In this document: positions 48,770 to 61,133 of the stretch, one piece after another
Layout: the number at the start of each line of letters is the position of its first letter
Position numbering within the stretch: the stretch's first letter is position 1
From: Hortaea werneckii
Taxonomy: Eukaryota; Ascomycota; Dothideomycetes; Mycosphaerellales; Teratosphaeriaceae
NCBI GenBank assembly: GCA_037044905.1
Contig: JBAOKB010000147.1
Span: forward strand, 186,001 to 250,000
DNA length: 64,000 bases
Reading direction: 5' to 3'
Position numbers and translations under genes: made by a program
Notes under the pieces: model-generated
What the model was told of the DNA's origin: nothing
Seen by the model: only the letters and a program-made list of their open reading frames with translations
Databases searched by the model: none

Positions 48770-50333
48770 TCAAAGCCGGTTCCGTCGACACCGGTTACAG
48801 GCCCGCAGGTGACACTGTCGACACTCGAAGATGTACCGGGGCAGAGTGCACAGGCATTCTTCGCACTGATGCCGACCTTGGACCCAGCGCCAGCGGTCAT
48901 GATCGCAGTCGTGGTGGGTTTGCAGGTGCGCGAAGACTTCTTCGATTTCGAGCTGGTGTGGCGATGTTGTTGGAGCGGGCCGAGCTGGGACAGTATGGCC
49001 GCTGTGTGGACCCCTTCGCCGGCGGCGTCATCGCCAGGTGAGGAAGTCGTGGACGTGCGGCGAGTGGTTGGTTGAGCGTGCGCCACGCGAGCAGGCTCGT
49101 ACAGCCTGCGATTGGGGTTGGATCACGAGCAACGATCTGCCTTGCTCGGGCGTACAGGCGGGCTTCGTGTGCCTGGGGACAATCACATGTTTTCCAGCGG
49201 GCGCCGCAGACGTAGCAGAATTGGAAGCCGCAGCGGCAGCTAATACCAGCGGCAGCTATTATAATGACCCGGGTGTAGCAAAGGTGGTGTTTTTTTCCCC
49301 CTTGTACTTACCTAATGTGGTTACACCCTGTGTCCAGCTCGACAAATCTCTTGCACTCGGAGCAACGTTGCCACTCCTCCGCGTGCGCGATGTTGATGAG
49401 CTGCTGCAGAGCCTCGTCTTCTGGGCAGTCTCCACTGTGCGAAGGTGCTTTGCACATAGCACAAGTAGTCTTGTCACATGTCGGACAAGTACTGATATTT
49501 GTATCGTCGTTGATCAAGGATTTGGGTATCCAAGCGGCGCAGCTAGGATCATGGCAGTAGACTCTGTTGGCGGTGCATAACTCTGGATACTTGACTTCGA
49601 AGTTTTTGGCCAGGTCCGGTGGTAAGAAGATCCGAACATAGTCTAATGGAATCTCTGCTCCGTCGCAGCGAGGCGGGAACAGCGACTCGTCGGTCAAAGA
49701 TAGCCGGAAGAGCTCGGCCAAGCATTCGCGACAGTATTCGTGCTTGTTCTTGCAAGGGACTCTGGCAACATGGAAGAAGTCTTTATCGTCACCGCAGGCG
49801 ATGCAGTGGCCTGTCTTTGGCTTGGTATTACGCGGGCGCGAGGCTGCCCAAGCTGAAGATTCTGCGATCGTTTCTACATCGGATTCGTCGTCTGCTGTCA
49901 AGGCCGGCTTCACAATGCAATCCATGTCCGCCGTACGCATGTAAATCGCGGCCGCCTTCTCCAGGATTTCACTGTCTTGCCATGGGTCTTTGATGGCGGT
50001 GGCTGGTAGATTGCTTCTAGAACGGGATGCAGTGTTGCCGTTCTGGTTGTCGATCGATGTTGCGAACTGGCGATCAGTTGCCGCCTGCTGCTCATCCTTG
50101 AGCACTTGCTCGATCAATTCGGCATCTTCCATGACACTTTTGGCAAAGCTTTGCGCCATTATGCGGTCTTTCAGAGCGGTAGAAGTGGTTTCGAGGTCAT
50201 CGATGTAGAGTCGTAAAGCATATTCAGCATCGGTGAAAGTGCCCTCTCGTTGCTTTCCTTTAGACCGGCTGACCATACCTTGGCTATCCTCCAATTGCAA
50301 TTGGATCGCCAATTCAAGGGAGAGCAAGTCCAT
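48770..50333 (-). CDS. RBR (RING-IBR-RING) E3 ubiquitin ligase with Cys/His-rich tail
   Basis: Exons 50333-49312 and 49239-48770. ATG at 50333 begins MDLLSLELAIQLQLED. RING1 starts CIACGDDKDFFHVARVPC and continues with HEYCRECLAELFRLSL. IBR includes CHDPSCAAWIPK, CPTCDKTTCAMCKAPSH and RCSECKRFVELDTGCNHI. The intron lies inside RING2; exon 2 resumes CRCGFQFCYVCGARWKTCDC, whose first Cys after GCNHI is the predicted thioester residue. A missing base in the GGGG at 49114-49117 and another in GG at 48955-48956 split exon 2. The true stop at 48772-48770 then follows a Cys/His-rich tail: HHDCDHDRWRW, CEECLCTL and CRQCHLRACNRCRRNRL. Corrected length is 497 residues. Substrate unknown. Confidence 0.87.
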
Positions 50334-51104
50334 GGTGTTTCTTGTGCACAGCGCCAGCGCAACGCACAGCGACGATCCGATTTGAACTAGCAGGCGGGCG
50401 AGGAAGGCGTTTGTAGGAAGGCGTCTGTAGAATGAACGAACAGACTGAATCTCTAAACGCCGACAAGGCAGGAAGCTCTCGTTTGTATGCCGCGAAACGC
50501 CCACCACGCCAAGTCGCATTCATCCAATCGATAGGTAGCTCTATAAGTGCCGGTCGTCAGGAGAGGAAGTCTGTTTGACCGCGCAACAAACGCGATCACA
50601 CTCCACTCGTCATGAGTCAGAAGAAGTGTCGTTTGAACGCTGTGTAACATGGCCTGTGCCACCCAGGGTGAATGCGCACAATCGAATCACATGAAAGCCG
50701 TCTCCCGTGTAGATCTCCCGAACGAATCGTCTTGAGAAGCGCAACGATCAAACATCCACTCGGCAAAGGAAGCGCCAGGACAGGCTTGTAAGGGGCTAAC
50801 TCTTGAAACATTTCAAGCCGGTTTGCTGAGGAAGCTCGGGGGCCGTCGACGGACTGATGCCTTTCAGCCGGCCTTAAAGAGCATGGCGACTCGCCTGGAA
50901 GATACAGGCATTCATGAGGACTCTGAAAGCCGGCACACGTCATATAATGGCAAGTTGGATCACTCGACACGTTCGCAATATGTTTATTGCAACATTATCA
51001 TCGAATTGCACTTACGAGTTGGTACTCTGTCGCCTCAATGATACGAATGTAATCACCTGCACCAACCACCGAATCAGCAAGCCATCCCAGCCTTACATCC
51101 TTCT
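50334..51104. other. Intergenic region RBR/Zn2Cys6
   Basis: Promoter of the RBR gene and 3' flank of the Zn2Cys6 gene. No gene supported. Confidence 0.5.
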
Positions 51105-52950
51105 CTATTGCCGCCCGAGGGCAATACGCTCGGCACGAGGATCGGTATCTCCCATGCAACCATACTGCCAGAATTCGTCGATGTAATGAAGATACTGACC
51201 AGCAACTCGCCACCTCCCCTCGCAAAGCCTCAGCAATTCCTTAACCTCTGCAAGTTTTTCGGCATAGTGCGGCTCCGATGTCTCGCGCAAGTACCATGCA
51301 TAGCTTGCTCCAGCTTCGTAGATGCATTCAATAGTCAAGGGCGACAGGCGTTCAAGGCCCTCGCCGAGCTCAATACGCTGTCGGATCTTTCGGGACAGGA
51401 GCAAACCGACTCGCAGACTTCGGCAATGCCCTGGATGGACTCTTTCTGTATCACTAGCTGGGATTCTGGCGCATCTGGTACCAATCTTTCACTACATCCA
51501 TAGGCATCGTACAGTGTTAAGAGTGCTGAGTAACAGATCGCCAGGCTGGAACACAGAGTAGGCCCTGCAGTTGGATCCTCGCCCTCCGCTTCGGTTGGCA
51601 ACAAGGCCGCCAGTGCTTTCAGCGTTCTGTGGAGTTGTAGCGCTTCCTCGAATCGATAGTCTAAAGGTGTGGTCTTGTCGTCTATGTGACGGCAGACCTT
51701 GCCGGCCAAATGCACGCTTTGACATGCTCTCGCAAAGGACGAGGCTCTTATCGTTTGGCTTGCGGAGAGGGATAAGGGGCAGCAGCCAGCATCTGTCCCC
51801 GATCCCATGCCGCGTCGTCTGTGGGCAAGTGCATATCAGGGCTTGGCTCCGCAGAAGCAAACGGCTTGCCACGGTGGCCGATGTTGCTTATCCGATCTAG
51901 AATGAGCACACCCCACCACACTCTGCGTCTCTCTTCCTGCTCAGTCCAGGTGGTGCATCTCGGGAGCATTTGGAGGACGTCGCGAGCATGTAAGCCCATA
52001 GCATGGCCTAGACGCGCGGCATTGCCAATGGACAAATAAGCCGCAGGATAGATGCCATGCCCGTATTCGTAGAGGCTGATAAGTAGCAACCCCTGCAGCA
52101 TTTGGATCGAAAAGCCGTTCTGCGCTTCCATGTAAGTATAGAAAGACTTCACATCCTGATAGACTTGAGTCTGGGGCGGCGAGCCTTCCGGCAGCTCAGT
52201 CGACACCAGCTTCATTGCCATGAAGAGGAGAGCGACCTCAGCACCTGGCTCATGCAAGGGGTTTGCAAGATGCTGGTATAAGCGTATCTTGCTGACGATA
52301 GGGAAGTACGTGTGGACACTGCTGAAGAAGTTCTCAATCATCAATCTCAGCTCGGCGGAGCTACCTAGAGCCGCCAGTGCGCCGGATGGCACTCGAATAT
52401 GAGGCACCTGGATCTGAAAGCGTTCATATTCGAACGCACTGGAGTCCAGAAAGAACAGTGATGGGAAGCTGGAAGGGGCCGGCCATGCGGGCTGCTGTGG
52501 TTGCCCATTTGGAATGATTGAGGAAAGAAGGTTAGCCGGGCTGCTATCATTGCTCATTGAGACATCACTGCTGGAATTGGCCGAAGCGTTTGCCCGGGCA
52601 CTCGGTAGGACGGTGCTTGAAAGGAGATGCTTTAGTTCTGCAACTTCCTGCCGAAGAGAGGTGAACTCTTCTGCTGAAGGTGGAAGGACTCGATTTTCTT
52701 CGCTATAGTCGCATCGACGGCCTATCCGCTGGCATAAACTGCATTGTGGAATCTGCTTGTCACATTTCCGCTTCTGTTTACGACAGCTTGTACAGGCCTG
52801 GGCTGCAAGCTGCTGTTGGGACGTGTCTTGCTGCTGTTGAGGCGTTATGTCAAAACGAGGCTCATGATTGAATCCATTGTGCTGTTGCGAGTCATAGACA
52901 GTAGCCTGCTGGAGCTGCGCATGAAAAGCTGGTTCTATGTTGGAATCCAT
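51105..52950 (-). CDS. Zn2Cys6 transcription factor with fungal-specific middle domain
   Basis: DNA-binding regulator, nuclear. ATG at 52950 (MDSNIEPAFHAQ); the same frame extends upstream without an ATG. After a Gln-rich N-terminus, the binuclear zinc cluster has C-x2-C-x6-C-x5-C-x2-C-x6-C spacing (CTSCRKQKRKC through CQRIGRRCDY). A short coiled linker (EFTSLRQEVAELKHLL) follows. The fungal-transcription-factor domain is recognisable by SSVHTYFPIVSK, YEYGHGIYPAAYLSIGNAAR and the EERRRVWWGVLILDR motif. A missing base in CCCC at 51795-51798 and one near 51353 split it into three segments. Corrected length is 615 residues. It is divergent from the Clr5-domain gene with only 221 bp between start codons. 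Target pathway cannot be told. Confidence 0.88.
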
Positions 52951-53171
52951 ACTCTGACATGTTGGATGGCGCTCAGATGGATCAATGGATGCGGTGCGCG
53001 GCCGAAGAAAGCCGCTGCAGAGGTGTGCCTTAGGCTGCAACCGAATTCAACTTCGTCCAATCCCGCCCGACCCGGCCCCGCCTCCCGCTCCGAGTTCTGT
53101 CCACCTTTCTGATCCAGTCCGCTTTGGTAGCCAACTCCTGTGCGGTCGACTACAACGGCCAGAGTGACATT
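52951..53171. promoter_or_regulatory. Compact bidirectional promoter Zn2Cys6/Clr5
   Basis: Only 221 bp separate the two divergent ATGs, so the promoters overlap. The region 53055-53105 is C-rich. Confidence 0.5.
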
Positions 53172-55036
53172 ATGGGCCGTCCATCTCGCTATGATTGGGA
53201 TGACAAGCGTGACATCTGCTGGAAGCTCTACGTAGAGGAAAAGAAGTCACCAAAGGAGATCGTTGCTTGGTTCAGTAATCATTTTGGTGTCCCCGAGAGC
53301 GAGCTTCCTAGTCATCGCCTGTTTCGCCGCCAGTTCAGCGAGAAATGGAAGTTCCCGCCACGCAGAGAGCGACTTTCTGCTGAACAGGAACCTGTTGTCG
53401 TTGAACGCATAGGACAGCTTTGGGAGCAGAATTTAGGTATTCAGGCGATCCGGGAGACTTTGGAGAATGAAGGATGGGAGCTCGGCGACAACGAGTATCA
53501 ACGACTGAGGAAGAAAAATGGCTTCCGTCGGCGTGGTGATGCATTGGGAGCTTATGGCGTCGTAGAAGATGAGTACCTCGGCGCACCAGGCACGGGCTCC
53601 AGCAAAAGAAGCAAGGTGGCAAAGGGTGGAAAACGAAAGGCTGACCAGATAGCTCCAGAGCAATGGCTGCCTGTGGAGGACGATGCAGCTCCTGGCACTG
53701 GCAACGTGGAAATTGATTCAGACATAAACATGGAGCTCACCTTAGTCGGAGACAATGCGATACCTGGCTCTGCAACGTCACAACTTCAGCCGCCCGCCCA
53801 TCTGCTCACTCCAGAAGAGCAACAGCGTAGGGCAGAACATCTAGCGCAAGTGCAAGCTCAATCAGATCTCGCCTTGGCCAATCGAAAACGACGGCGTCGA
53901 ATCCGTGGCTACGGTCATCTTCCTGCGGACGACCCTTCGCTTGCACCACGCTACGGCTCTGAAACCACGCTTGATGAATGCAAGGCTTATTTGCAACTGA
54001 CCAACCCTCTTTATCTCCAGGTCCGATCTGACTATGAGAGAATATGCGTCGAAATGGGCATCGAGCGCAAAAAAAGTGTCGTGGAGAATGGCATTTGGCA
54101 AGCCAGCAAAGACCGACTGGTTCAGGAAAACGTGCACCTGGCGACTGTTATGCATCCTTTTCAGCCAGATCTGGATAAGAAAGCCACCGCCATAGATTGC
54201 CTTTGCGCTGATGTCACAAAGCGTATGAGAGATTCCAAGAAGAAACTTACTATTGCGGACAGCAATAACGCCCTTGGCCTAAATCCTACCACAAGCAAAG
54301 AGATTCGAAAGACATTTTACGAGATTCTCGAGCGCGACCAATATACAACTCGTCTTGCGTGCGGCGATGTGCATTGGGCCGAGTTGCGTCAATCTTGGTT
54401 TGACGCAGTGCCACTACTACAACAGGTGGTGGACGGAGGAGATGCCCACAAAATGAAGTGTCTCGACATCCTTTGCAGAGATGCAACGAAGCGGTATAAC
54501 GATGATGCCGTGCGTCGCGATCCAAGTCGAAGGCAATACCAGCAATCAACTTATGGCCCTGGCCCTGGGTCCGCTAAGGCGAATGGGAGGAAAGAGAAAA
54601 TGGAGACCTCTGGCTCGACTGCTAAATCGGCAGAGAAAGGGTCCGCTTCCAAGCGCAAAGGCAAGCGAGCTGCTCCTCAGCCGGAGCAGAACCTTCATAT
54701 CGATCCTGCGCTCGCACCCTACGCCAGCCCAGTGCCTTGTTACTTCCGTCTTTCGCCTGAGAGCCGCCTCATTGGCAATCACCCACGCATGTGGCTTGGT
54801 AAGCTCACTGGGCCAACAATCCAGTCGCTTCATACTGCTGCTGCAAGCAAGGCGGGGGCAGCTACTGTGAGCAAAGTCCAAGGCATAATTAAAAAGGTGA
54901 ACCTGGTCCCAACGGCGAAGAGGGTATGGGCGAAGATATGTACCAGATTGATGACGATGGCGAGCTGCAGGTGTATCTCGAAGCCGCTGGTGAGAAGAGT
55001 ACTTTTGTTGTCTGTCTCGCAGGCGGTTATGCTTGA
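53172..55036 (+). CDS. Clr5-domain protein
   Basis: ATG at 53172 starts MGRPSRYDWDDKRDICWKLY. The N-terminal ~55 residues, through SPKEIVAWFSNHFGVPESEL and RRQFSEKWKFPP, form the fungal Clr5 domain, named after a fission-yeast silencing factor and thought to be DNA-binding. A second helix-turn-helix-like segment (GIQAIRETLENEGWELGDNE) follows, then basic and low-complexity linkers. The remainder holds two imperfectly repeated helical units, each with a DxLCxDxTKRxxD core (CLCADVTKRMRD at about residue 355, ILCRDATKRYND at about residue 435). A missing base in the A-run 54891-54895 shifts the frame; corrected, the protein ends VYLEAAGEKSTFVVCLAGGY, 621 residues. Function unknown; nuclear location inferred. 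Confidence 0.72.
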
Positions 55037-55658
55037 CGAACCATGGTTTGATGTGACGGGCGATGACGGCAGTTGCGTTACTGCATTGGGTTGCTTACAT
55101 GAGCCACATTCAGGTATTATTGTGCACTGGAATCCATATCGGGGCCTTAGTATTTACGATGTAATTTCATTGTGACTCGAATCTTTCAGCCCGAATCGAG
55201 AACGACGGTATGAAACGCGATGTCGTGTTAGTGAGAGTGCTGTGGTATTGCGCGGGAATGAAGTTGTTGTCACTGCGTTCCATGTTGCAAGTTTGGTGGA
55301 TCTGTTCCATCTTCTCGGTATTGTGGAGTGGTGGAGCCCAGCGGACTAGCGTCGATCGTCCAATCCGGAATCAGCCTTGGGCTGAGTTCTCGAACGCCTG
55401 GGTTTCTTACCATCGACCTCAACCGTACATATCGCTCAATGTCCTCCTGTGGGTTTCCACGCCGACGACACCAATTTACGCGATAGGAGGTATCGCATTG
55501 CCTACGCAAGTGTACGTCGTCGCTTCACCCGGGATCAGCCTACTTCTAGCTACATAGACGGCGCACGACCTAGACGACCGTCGCCGGGAGATGACGCAAG
55601 AGCGCTCGAGCTTCCGCCGAAACACTGTCCCGTACATGCATACATACAGCCGCTTCTC
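55037..55658. other. Intergenic region upstream of the histidine kinase
   Basis: Kinase promoter/leader. The kinase frame is open back to about 55449 but without an ATG. Confidence 0.45.
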
Positions 55659-58600
55659 ATGAATGAACCGGCGAGCGAACAGCAGCCGAGCATTTTCAGA
55701 TCGCGCGAACCGATACCTAGTGAATTACCTGAGATATCCACGAGCGCAAGCAACGGTCTATCAGCCCACACACGAAGCCAGGCACAAACACCGAACGCGT
55801 CCGATCAACCCGAACGATCACATAATCAGGTCCAGCAGGCCCAGAAGAGAGCGGCCATTGAACACTTAGGAGCACCTCAGCCCATTAGCGGTCTTGGAAC
55901 GCTCAGTATATTTGCCGAAGGACATCAGCCAGGTGATCATCTAGACTTGGGCGACAGAGGAGTTGGTGGGAGCCAAAGGGGCCTGGAGGGTGGTTTAACA
56001 GACTGTGCATCAATCGATATAAGACCTTTCGAATGTCCCACTAATGCAATAAGCGTTTGGGAGGGCGCGGAGGGGGACAGGAGTGCTAGCGTCTACAATC
56101 GGGCTATAGGCCATTCAGCTGAGGAGAAGCCCTTCCTTTCCCAGGCGCCTGCTCTGAAAGACCGTGAACACATTGAAATTGGCAAAAGGAGGAGACGTGC
56201 CGACGGTCAGGAATCGGCGGAAACAGAACCATCTTCGGAACCGGCCGTCAAAAAGGCCAGGTTCAAAGCACCAAAGACAAAACATACGCTTTCCGGGCTC
56301 CAATTTCCACCATCGACCTTAGATCGGCCCCCGCTCGAGCCGCCAAGTCCCTTATTCTTCTCTCACAACCTGCTGCGCCAGAGGCCAGATCTACCGCCAA
56401 GATTTAGCAGCTCGGAGGCGGGGGCCAGAATGCTGAATAACGCACGTAGCGAGGACAGCCATGTAAAGACTGTGAGCCTTGCCCGCGGTACGGTCGCGAC
56501 GCCTCCGGGAAGTGCGCATTCGAGTGCTGCTCAGACTCCATTAGCCAGCGCAACTAGATCAGATGATGTGTCCAGGCGATTCCAGGAGCGGAGTTCGCTG
56601 GGTCGAAGTCAGAGCCCAGCAGAGCTCATGAAACCTCCAAGCAGCAGTGGCGGAGATGGCGACCCTATGAGCGGCATTTTGAGCCAGATTGGTGTCACTG
56701 AGTTGTTGGAGCAGGATGATCGACCGACCTTTGTGGTCGACCTGGCGGACAGTGGGAACTATGGACCTGGCCAGCTGAATCTCGTCTTCGCAAATTCGTC
56801 GCTGAAGAGCTATGCTGGGATGCAAGAATTGGTGAATGGCGCGGCTGGAGACGCGAGCTGCAGCCCCGGATCCGCTGCGAACACCTTTCTTCAGTTCAAG
56901 TCATGGCTGTTGTCCGCCAGCGTTAACGGAGAAAGTCTAAATGTTTGTCTGCCAAGCTTTGCGTTCGGCGGTCTCAACTGGAGCTGTTCTACTCTGCGAA
57001 AGAGATTACGTATAATAGCAGGCGCATTCAGTGCGAGGGCTACTCCGCCCACAAGCACAAGAACAAAAGCGAGCATACCTTCGCCAGCACAACGACCTGG
57101 TCCAATATCGGTGGGACCGTCGGCTTTGGAGCCTTTAGACTATTTTACGGGAACTCCATCACAAGTGCCGGCAGAAGATGGATCGTCTGGGGGTAGTAGC
57201 AAGGCAGCCGTTGTGCCCACGATCGAGGCACATGCCCCACCTCAAGATCTTAAAAAGACCCAAAAAGAGTGCAACAACACTGGAGACCTCATTGCTAACA
57301 ATTCCGAGCATGGTCTCTCGGTAGCGACTGAATTGCTTCCGTCTTCGCAAACGTATGTACCACCCAGCCGCCCCTCGCCCTCGCCAAGTAGCGTCGAAGC
57401 CCCGCTTCTCATGCGTACTCCCACGAGCAGTACCGTTGACTCTTCCGTCAGCCAAATTCCCATCGTGCAGCCCGATGTGCCGTCCTTCGATTGGACTTCC
57501 CTTCCGATTACCGAGGAAATGCCAAGGCATATCCGATTTGCTCGTTCCATCGATTGGGCATCCACCAGCCTAGGTCCCATAGAGCTTTGGAGTAGCGATC
57601 TACGGCAGATGTGCAACCTGATCATGGCTTCGCCTCATCCAGCAGCGATGTACTGGGGCGATGACCTTATTGCTTTGTACAACGAGGCGTACATTCTTTT
57701 GGCTGGGCAAAAGCATCCGAAATTGATGGGGATGAGTTACAGAGATGCATGGGCGGAGATCTGGTCAGAGGTGGAAGGGGTGTTCGCCAGCGCTAGGCTT
57801 ACCGGAGAAGCTACCATGAAAGACGACGATTGTCTGTTCATTATGCGTAATGGATACCTTGAGGAGACATACTTCAGTTGGAGCATTATTCCTATGGTTG
57901 GCCGTGACGGAACGGTTATGGGCCTTTACAACCCTGCATTCGAGAAGACGCGCCGGAAGATTGCCGAGAGGCGGATGCTGACACTACGAGAAGTTGGCGA
58001 GAGAACTGCTTCGGCGCGCGACGTCAAGGGCTTTTGGTCACAGGTTCTCGGTGCGTTCGATTTCAACGAGTACGATTCGCCTTTCCTGCTGTTGTACAGT
58101 GTCATGGACGATGCGGATTCCGATGCAAGCAGCATGCACTCTGCATCCGTCCTAGGCGCACGCCAATGCTCGCTGGAGGGCGCTTTAGGCGTGCCTCAAG
58201 GCCACATAGCTGCGCCGGCGCAAATCGATCTGAGGTCGGGAATGGAAGGGTTCGGGCCTGTGTTCAGAGAAGTCATGAAGACGGACAAGCCTGTGCTGCT
58301 TGACGTTGGTAGCAAAGATCTGCCTGCCAAATTACTCGACGGATTGGAATGGCGAGGATTCGGAGACCCTGTCAGGACGGTGGTAGTGTGTCCCATCCAT
58401 CCTACTACTGGGGAGAATACCTTGGGATTTTTGGTGCTTGGTGTAAATCCTCGCAGGCCTTATGACGATGACTACAGTCTTTTCGTCCAGCTCTTGAGCA
58501 GACAGCTTGCCACTAGTCTTGCATCAGTAGTCTTGTTTGAAGAGGAAATACGGCGCGGTCAAAAAGCAGCCAAGCTCGCAGCATTGGATCGCATAGAACT

Positions 58601-60654
58601 ATCGGAGCAACTGGCAGCACGCACGCAGCAAGCTATTGAAAGCGAGACAAAGTTCACTCGCATGGCGGAATTCGCACCAGTGGGTATGTTCATCGCGGAT
58701 TCAAGCGGCAAGTTGACGTTCGCGAACGACACTTGGTACGAAATATCACGGGTTCCGCGAGATCGCGCAGAGAAGGCCGTTGGAAAGAATGGCGAAGCTG
58801 CTTGGATGGAAGAAGTTCTCCCAGCGGATCGCGAGCTTGTCAAACAGCTGTGGTCTGACCTCGTAGTACGTACCAAGCCCATCAGCGGTGAGTTCAGATT
58901 CAAAGCGCAATGGGAAGACCGCAATGGTGAGCGTGGTGATACTTGGGTCCTTTTCTCTGCGTACCCGGAAAAATACGACGACGGCAAATTGAAGAGTATC
59001 TTCGGTGTCATGACCAACATCTCACAACAGAAATGGGCGGAAGGCATTCAACGGTTCAAAATGGAAGAGGCTGTCGAGTTGAAGCGGCAGCAGGAGAATT
59101 TCATTGACATCACTTCTCACGAGATGCGCAATCCGTTATCAGCTATCCTGCAATGTTCCGATGAGATCACCTCGAGCCTTACCAAGTTTCGACAAAGCGA
59201 CGCCAGGGTCATCCCTGATGAAGTGCTCACAAGCTGTCTCGATGCTGCACAGATTATCAACTTGTGCAGCCAGCACCAGAAACGTATCGTAGACGACATT
59301 CTGACTCTGAGCAAGCTTGACAGTCAACTCTTGCTCGTGACGCCGGTTGATGCGCAGCCACTCACGGTGGTCCAGCGGGCTTTGAAGATGCACGAGGGCG
59401 AGCTGCAAGCGGCCGACATCCAAATGAAGTTCGTCGTTGATCGGTCCTTTAGAGATCTGGATCTGGACTGGGTTCGTCTCGATCCCAGCCGTGTGTTACA
59501 GGTCCTCATTAACCTTACGACAAACGCGATCAAGTTCACTGGCACTGAGAGCAAGAGGACCATCACGGTCACTATTGGTGCAAGCAGAAAGCGACCAAGT
59601 GAAACCCCTGACGCACCTGTCAACTACTTTCCAACACGTAGTAAGCGGAAAGATGCCATGTCCGAAAAGGACTGGGGCGACGGTGAGATTGTCTACATCA
59701 CGTTCTCGGTGAAGGATACAGGCCGTGGCTTGAATGCAGAAGAGAAGAAGATGCTGTTCCTGCGCTTCTCCCAAGCGAGCCCGAGGACACACGTGCAATA
59801 TGGTGGTTCTGGTCTTGGCCTGTTCATCTCGCGAGAGCTTACCGAGTTGCAAGGGGGCGAGATCGGAGTTGAGAGTGAGGCTGGAAAGGGCAGCACATTT
59901 GCTTTCTATGTCGCCGCTAGGCGAAGTAACCCGTCGCCTAGCGATACCGAAGCAGCCACCGGGGTCAAAAGAAGCGATGTCAAGAGTAAATCGCAGCTAT
60001 CCTCTGTAGTGAAACCGGCGGATAGCAAGGTCCAAGGTCTCTTATCCGGGGATCCATCGATGGTGGCGAACGGAGAACCGCTGCAGAAGCGAGTCCTCAT
60101 CGTGGAAGACAATCTCGTCAACCAGCGCGTCCTGCAGAAACAACTGAAGAACCTCGGCACGGAGGTACACCTCGCGAACCACGGCGGCGAAGCTCTGGAC
60201 CGCCTCCGCCAATCCACCTACTGGTCCGAAGGTGGCAAGACCGGCAAGCTAGAGCTGGGCGTTGTCCTGATGGACCAGGAGATGCCGGTCATGGACGGCT
60301 TGACCTGCACCAGAAGATCCGCGAGCTGGAGCAGGAAGGCAAGTTGACGGGCCACGTGCCAATCATTGCCGTGACGGCGAACGCGAGGGCGGAGCAGGTC
60401 CAGACGGCGTTGAACGCTGGCATGGGTAGGTCTTTTGTTGAACGCTTCCTCCCACTGCCGCAACACCCGATATCTTTCCTTCCCCTTATATCCCAGCCCG
60501 CAGATGTCACACCGCCAGAGCTTTCGATACTGACTTAAAGTGCTATCTAGATGATGTCGTGAGCAAACCCTTCCGGATCCCCGAGCTGGTCCCGAAGATC
60601 GAGGAGTTGATGGCCAAATACCCGATGCCGCGGGCGACTTCCCACGGTCGTTGA
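55659..60654 (+). CDS. Hybrid sensor histidine kinase
   Basis: Two-component phosphorelay kinase, about 1623 residues. Exons 55659-60425 and 60551-60654. ATG at 55659 (MNEPASEQQPS). Residues 1-670 are mostly disordered. A PAS/GAF-like sensory part begins near FARSIDWASTSLGPIELW and includes MYWGDDLIALYNEAYILLAG. A second PAS (APVGMFIADSSGKLTFANDT, about residue 1007) precedes the kinase core. The phospho-accepting His is in ITSHEMRNPLSAIL (about 1154), the N-box is LINLTTNAIKF and the ATP lid has DTGRGL and GGSGLGLFISREL. The receiver domain has its phosphoacceptor Asp in VVLMDQEMPVMDGL (about 1539) and the conserved Lys in DDVVSKPF, encoded by exon 2. A missing A near 60312 splits the receiver. 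No membrane segment: cytosolic sensor. Confidence 0.93.
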
Positions 60655-61112
60655 CAAAGTCAGGGGAATCCCTTCCTCACATATTGACTCACCACCACAG
60701 CAAATCATGCATCGGCATCTCGGAGGGGCGGCGCGGGAGTTTCGGGAGTGCGGGCTTTGTGTTTTTACTAAACCTGGGTGGCGGGTGTCTGGAGGGAGAG
60801 AGGGATTGCCAGGATGACGCCAGTCTCGTGGCAAGAACCGAAAAAGAGGAGGGAGCAGAGGGAACCAAAATGTTGTGTCTCGGCGTTAGTCTTTCTGGTG
60901 TTACCATCCTTTCTGCGTCTACGGACGCCTGAGGAGCGCGATTAATGGGGTGGAAAAGCTTGTGATAAGTCGGGCTCGCCGGAATGTCGCGGTGATACAG
61001 TAATAATGAGCATTGGGCAAATCGGGGAAATGGGGCAAAAGGTCAGCTAGTCCATTTGGATCAAAGCGAGAGCGCGGTGTTATGGGGCGGTGCCAAAGTT
61101 CCAAGCCTGGTC

Positions 61113-61133
61113 GGTGGGTGGGTGGGTGGGTGG
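61113..61133 (+). repeat. GGGT tandem repeat, G-quadruplex candidate
   Basis: Four G-runs spaced by single T in a 21-nt stretch, matching the G3+N1-7 quadruplex pattern; another GGG follows at 61136. Confidence 0.65.

Noticed and set aside
867..60347. Reading the frame-broken genes as a graveyard of pseudogenes or RIP-degraded duplicates
   Set aside because: Breaks are one-base indels, mostly at homopolymers, not C-to-T transitions; conserved motifs are intact and essential genes are affected equally.
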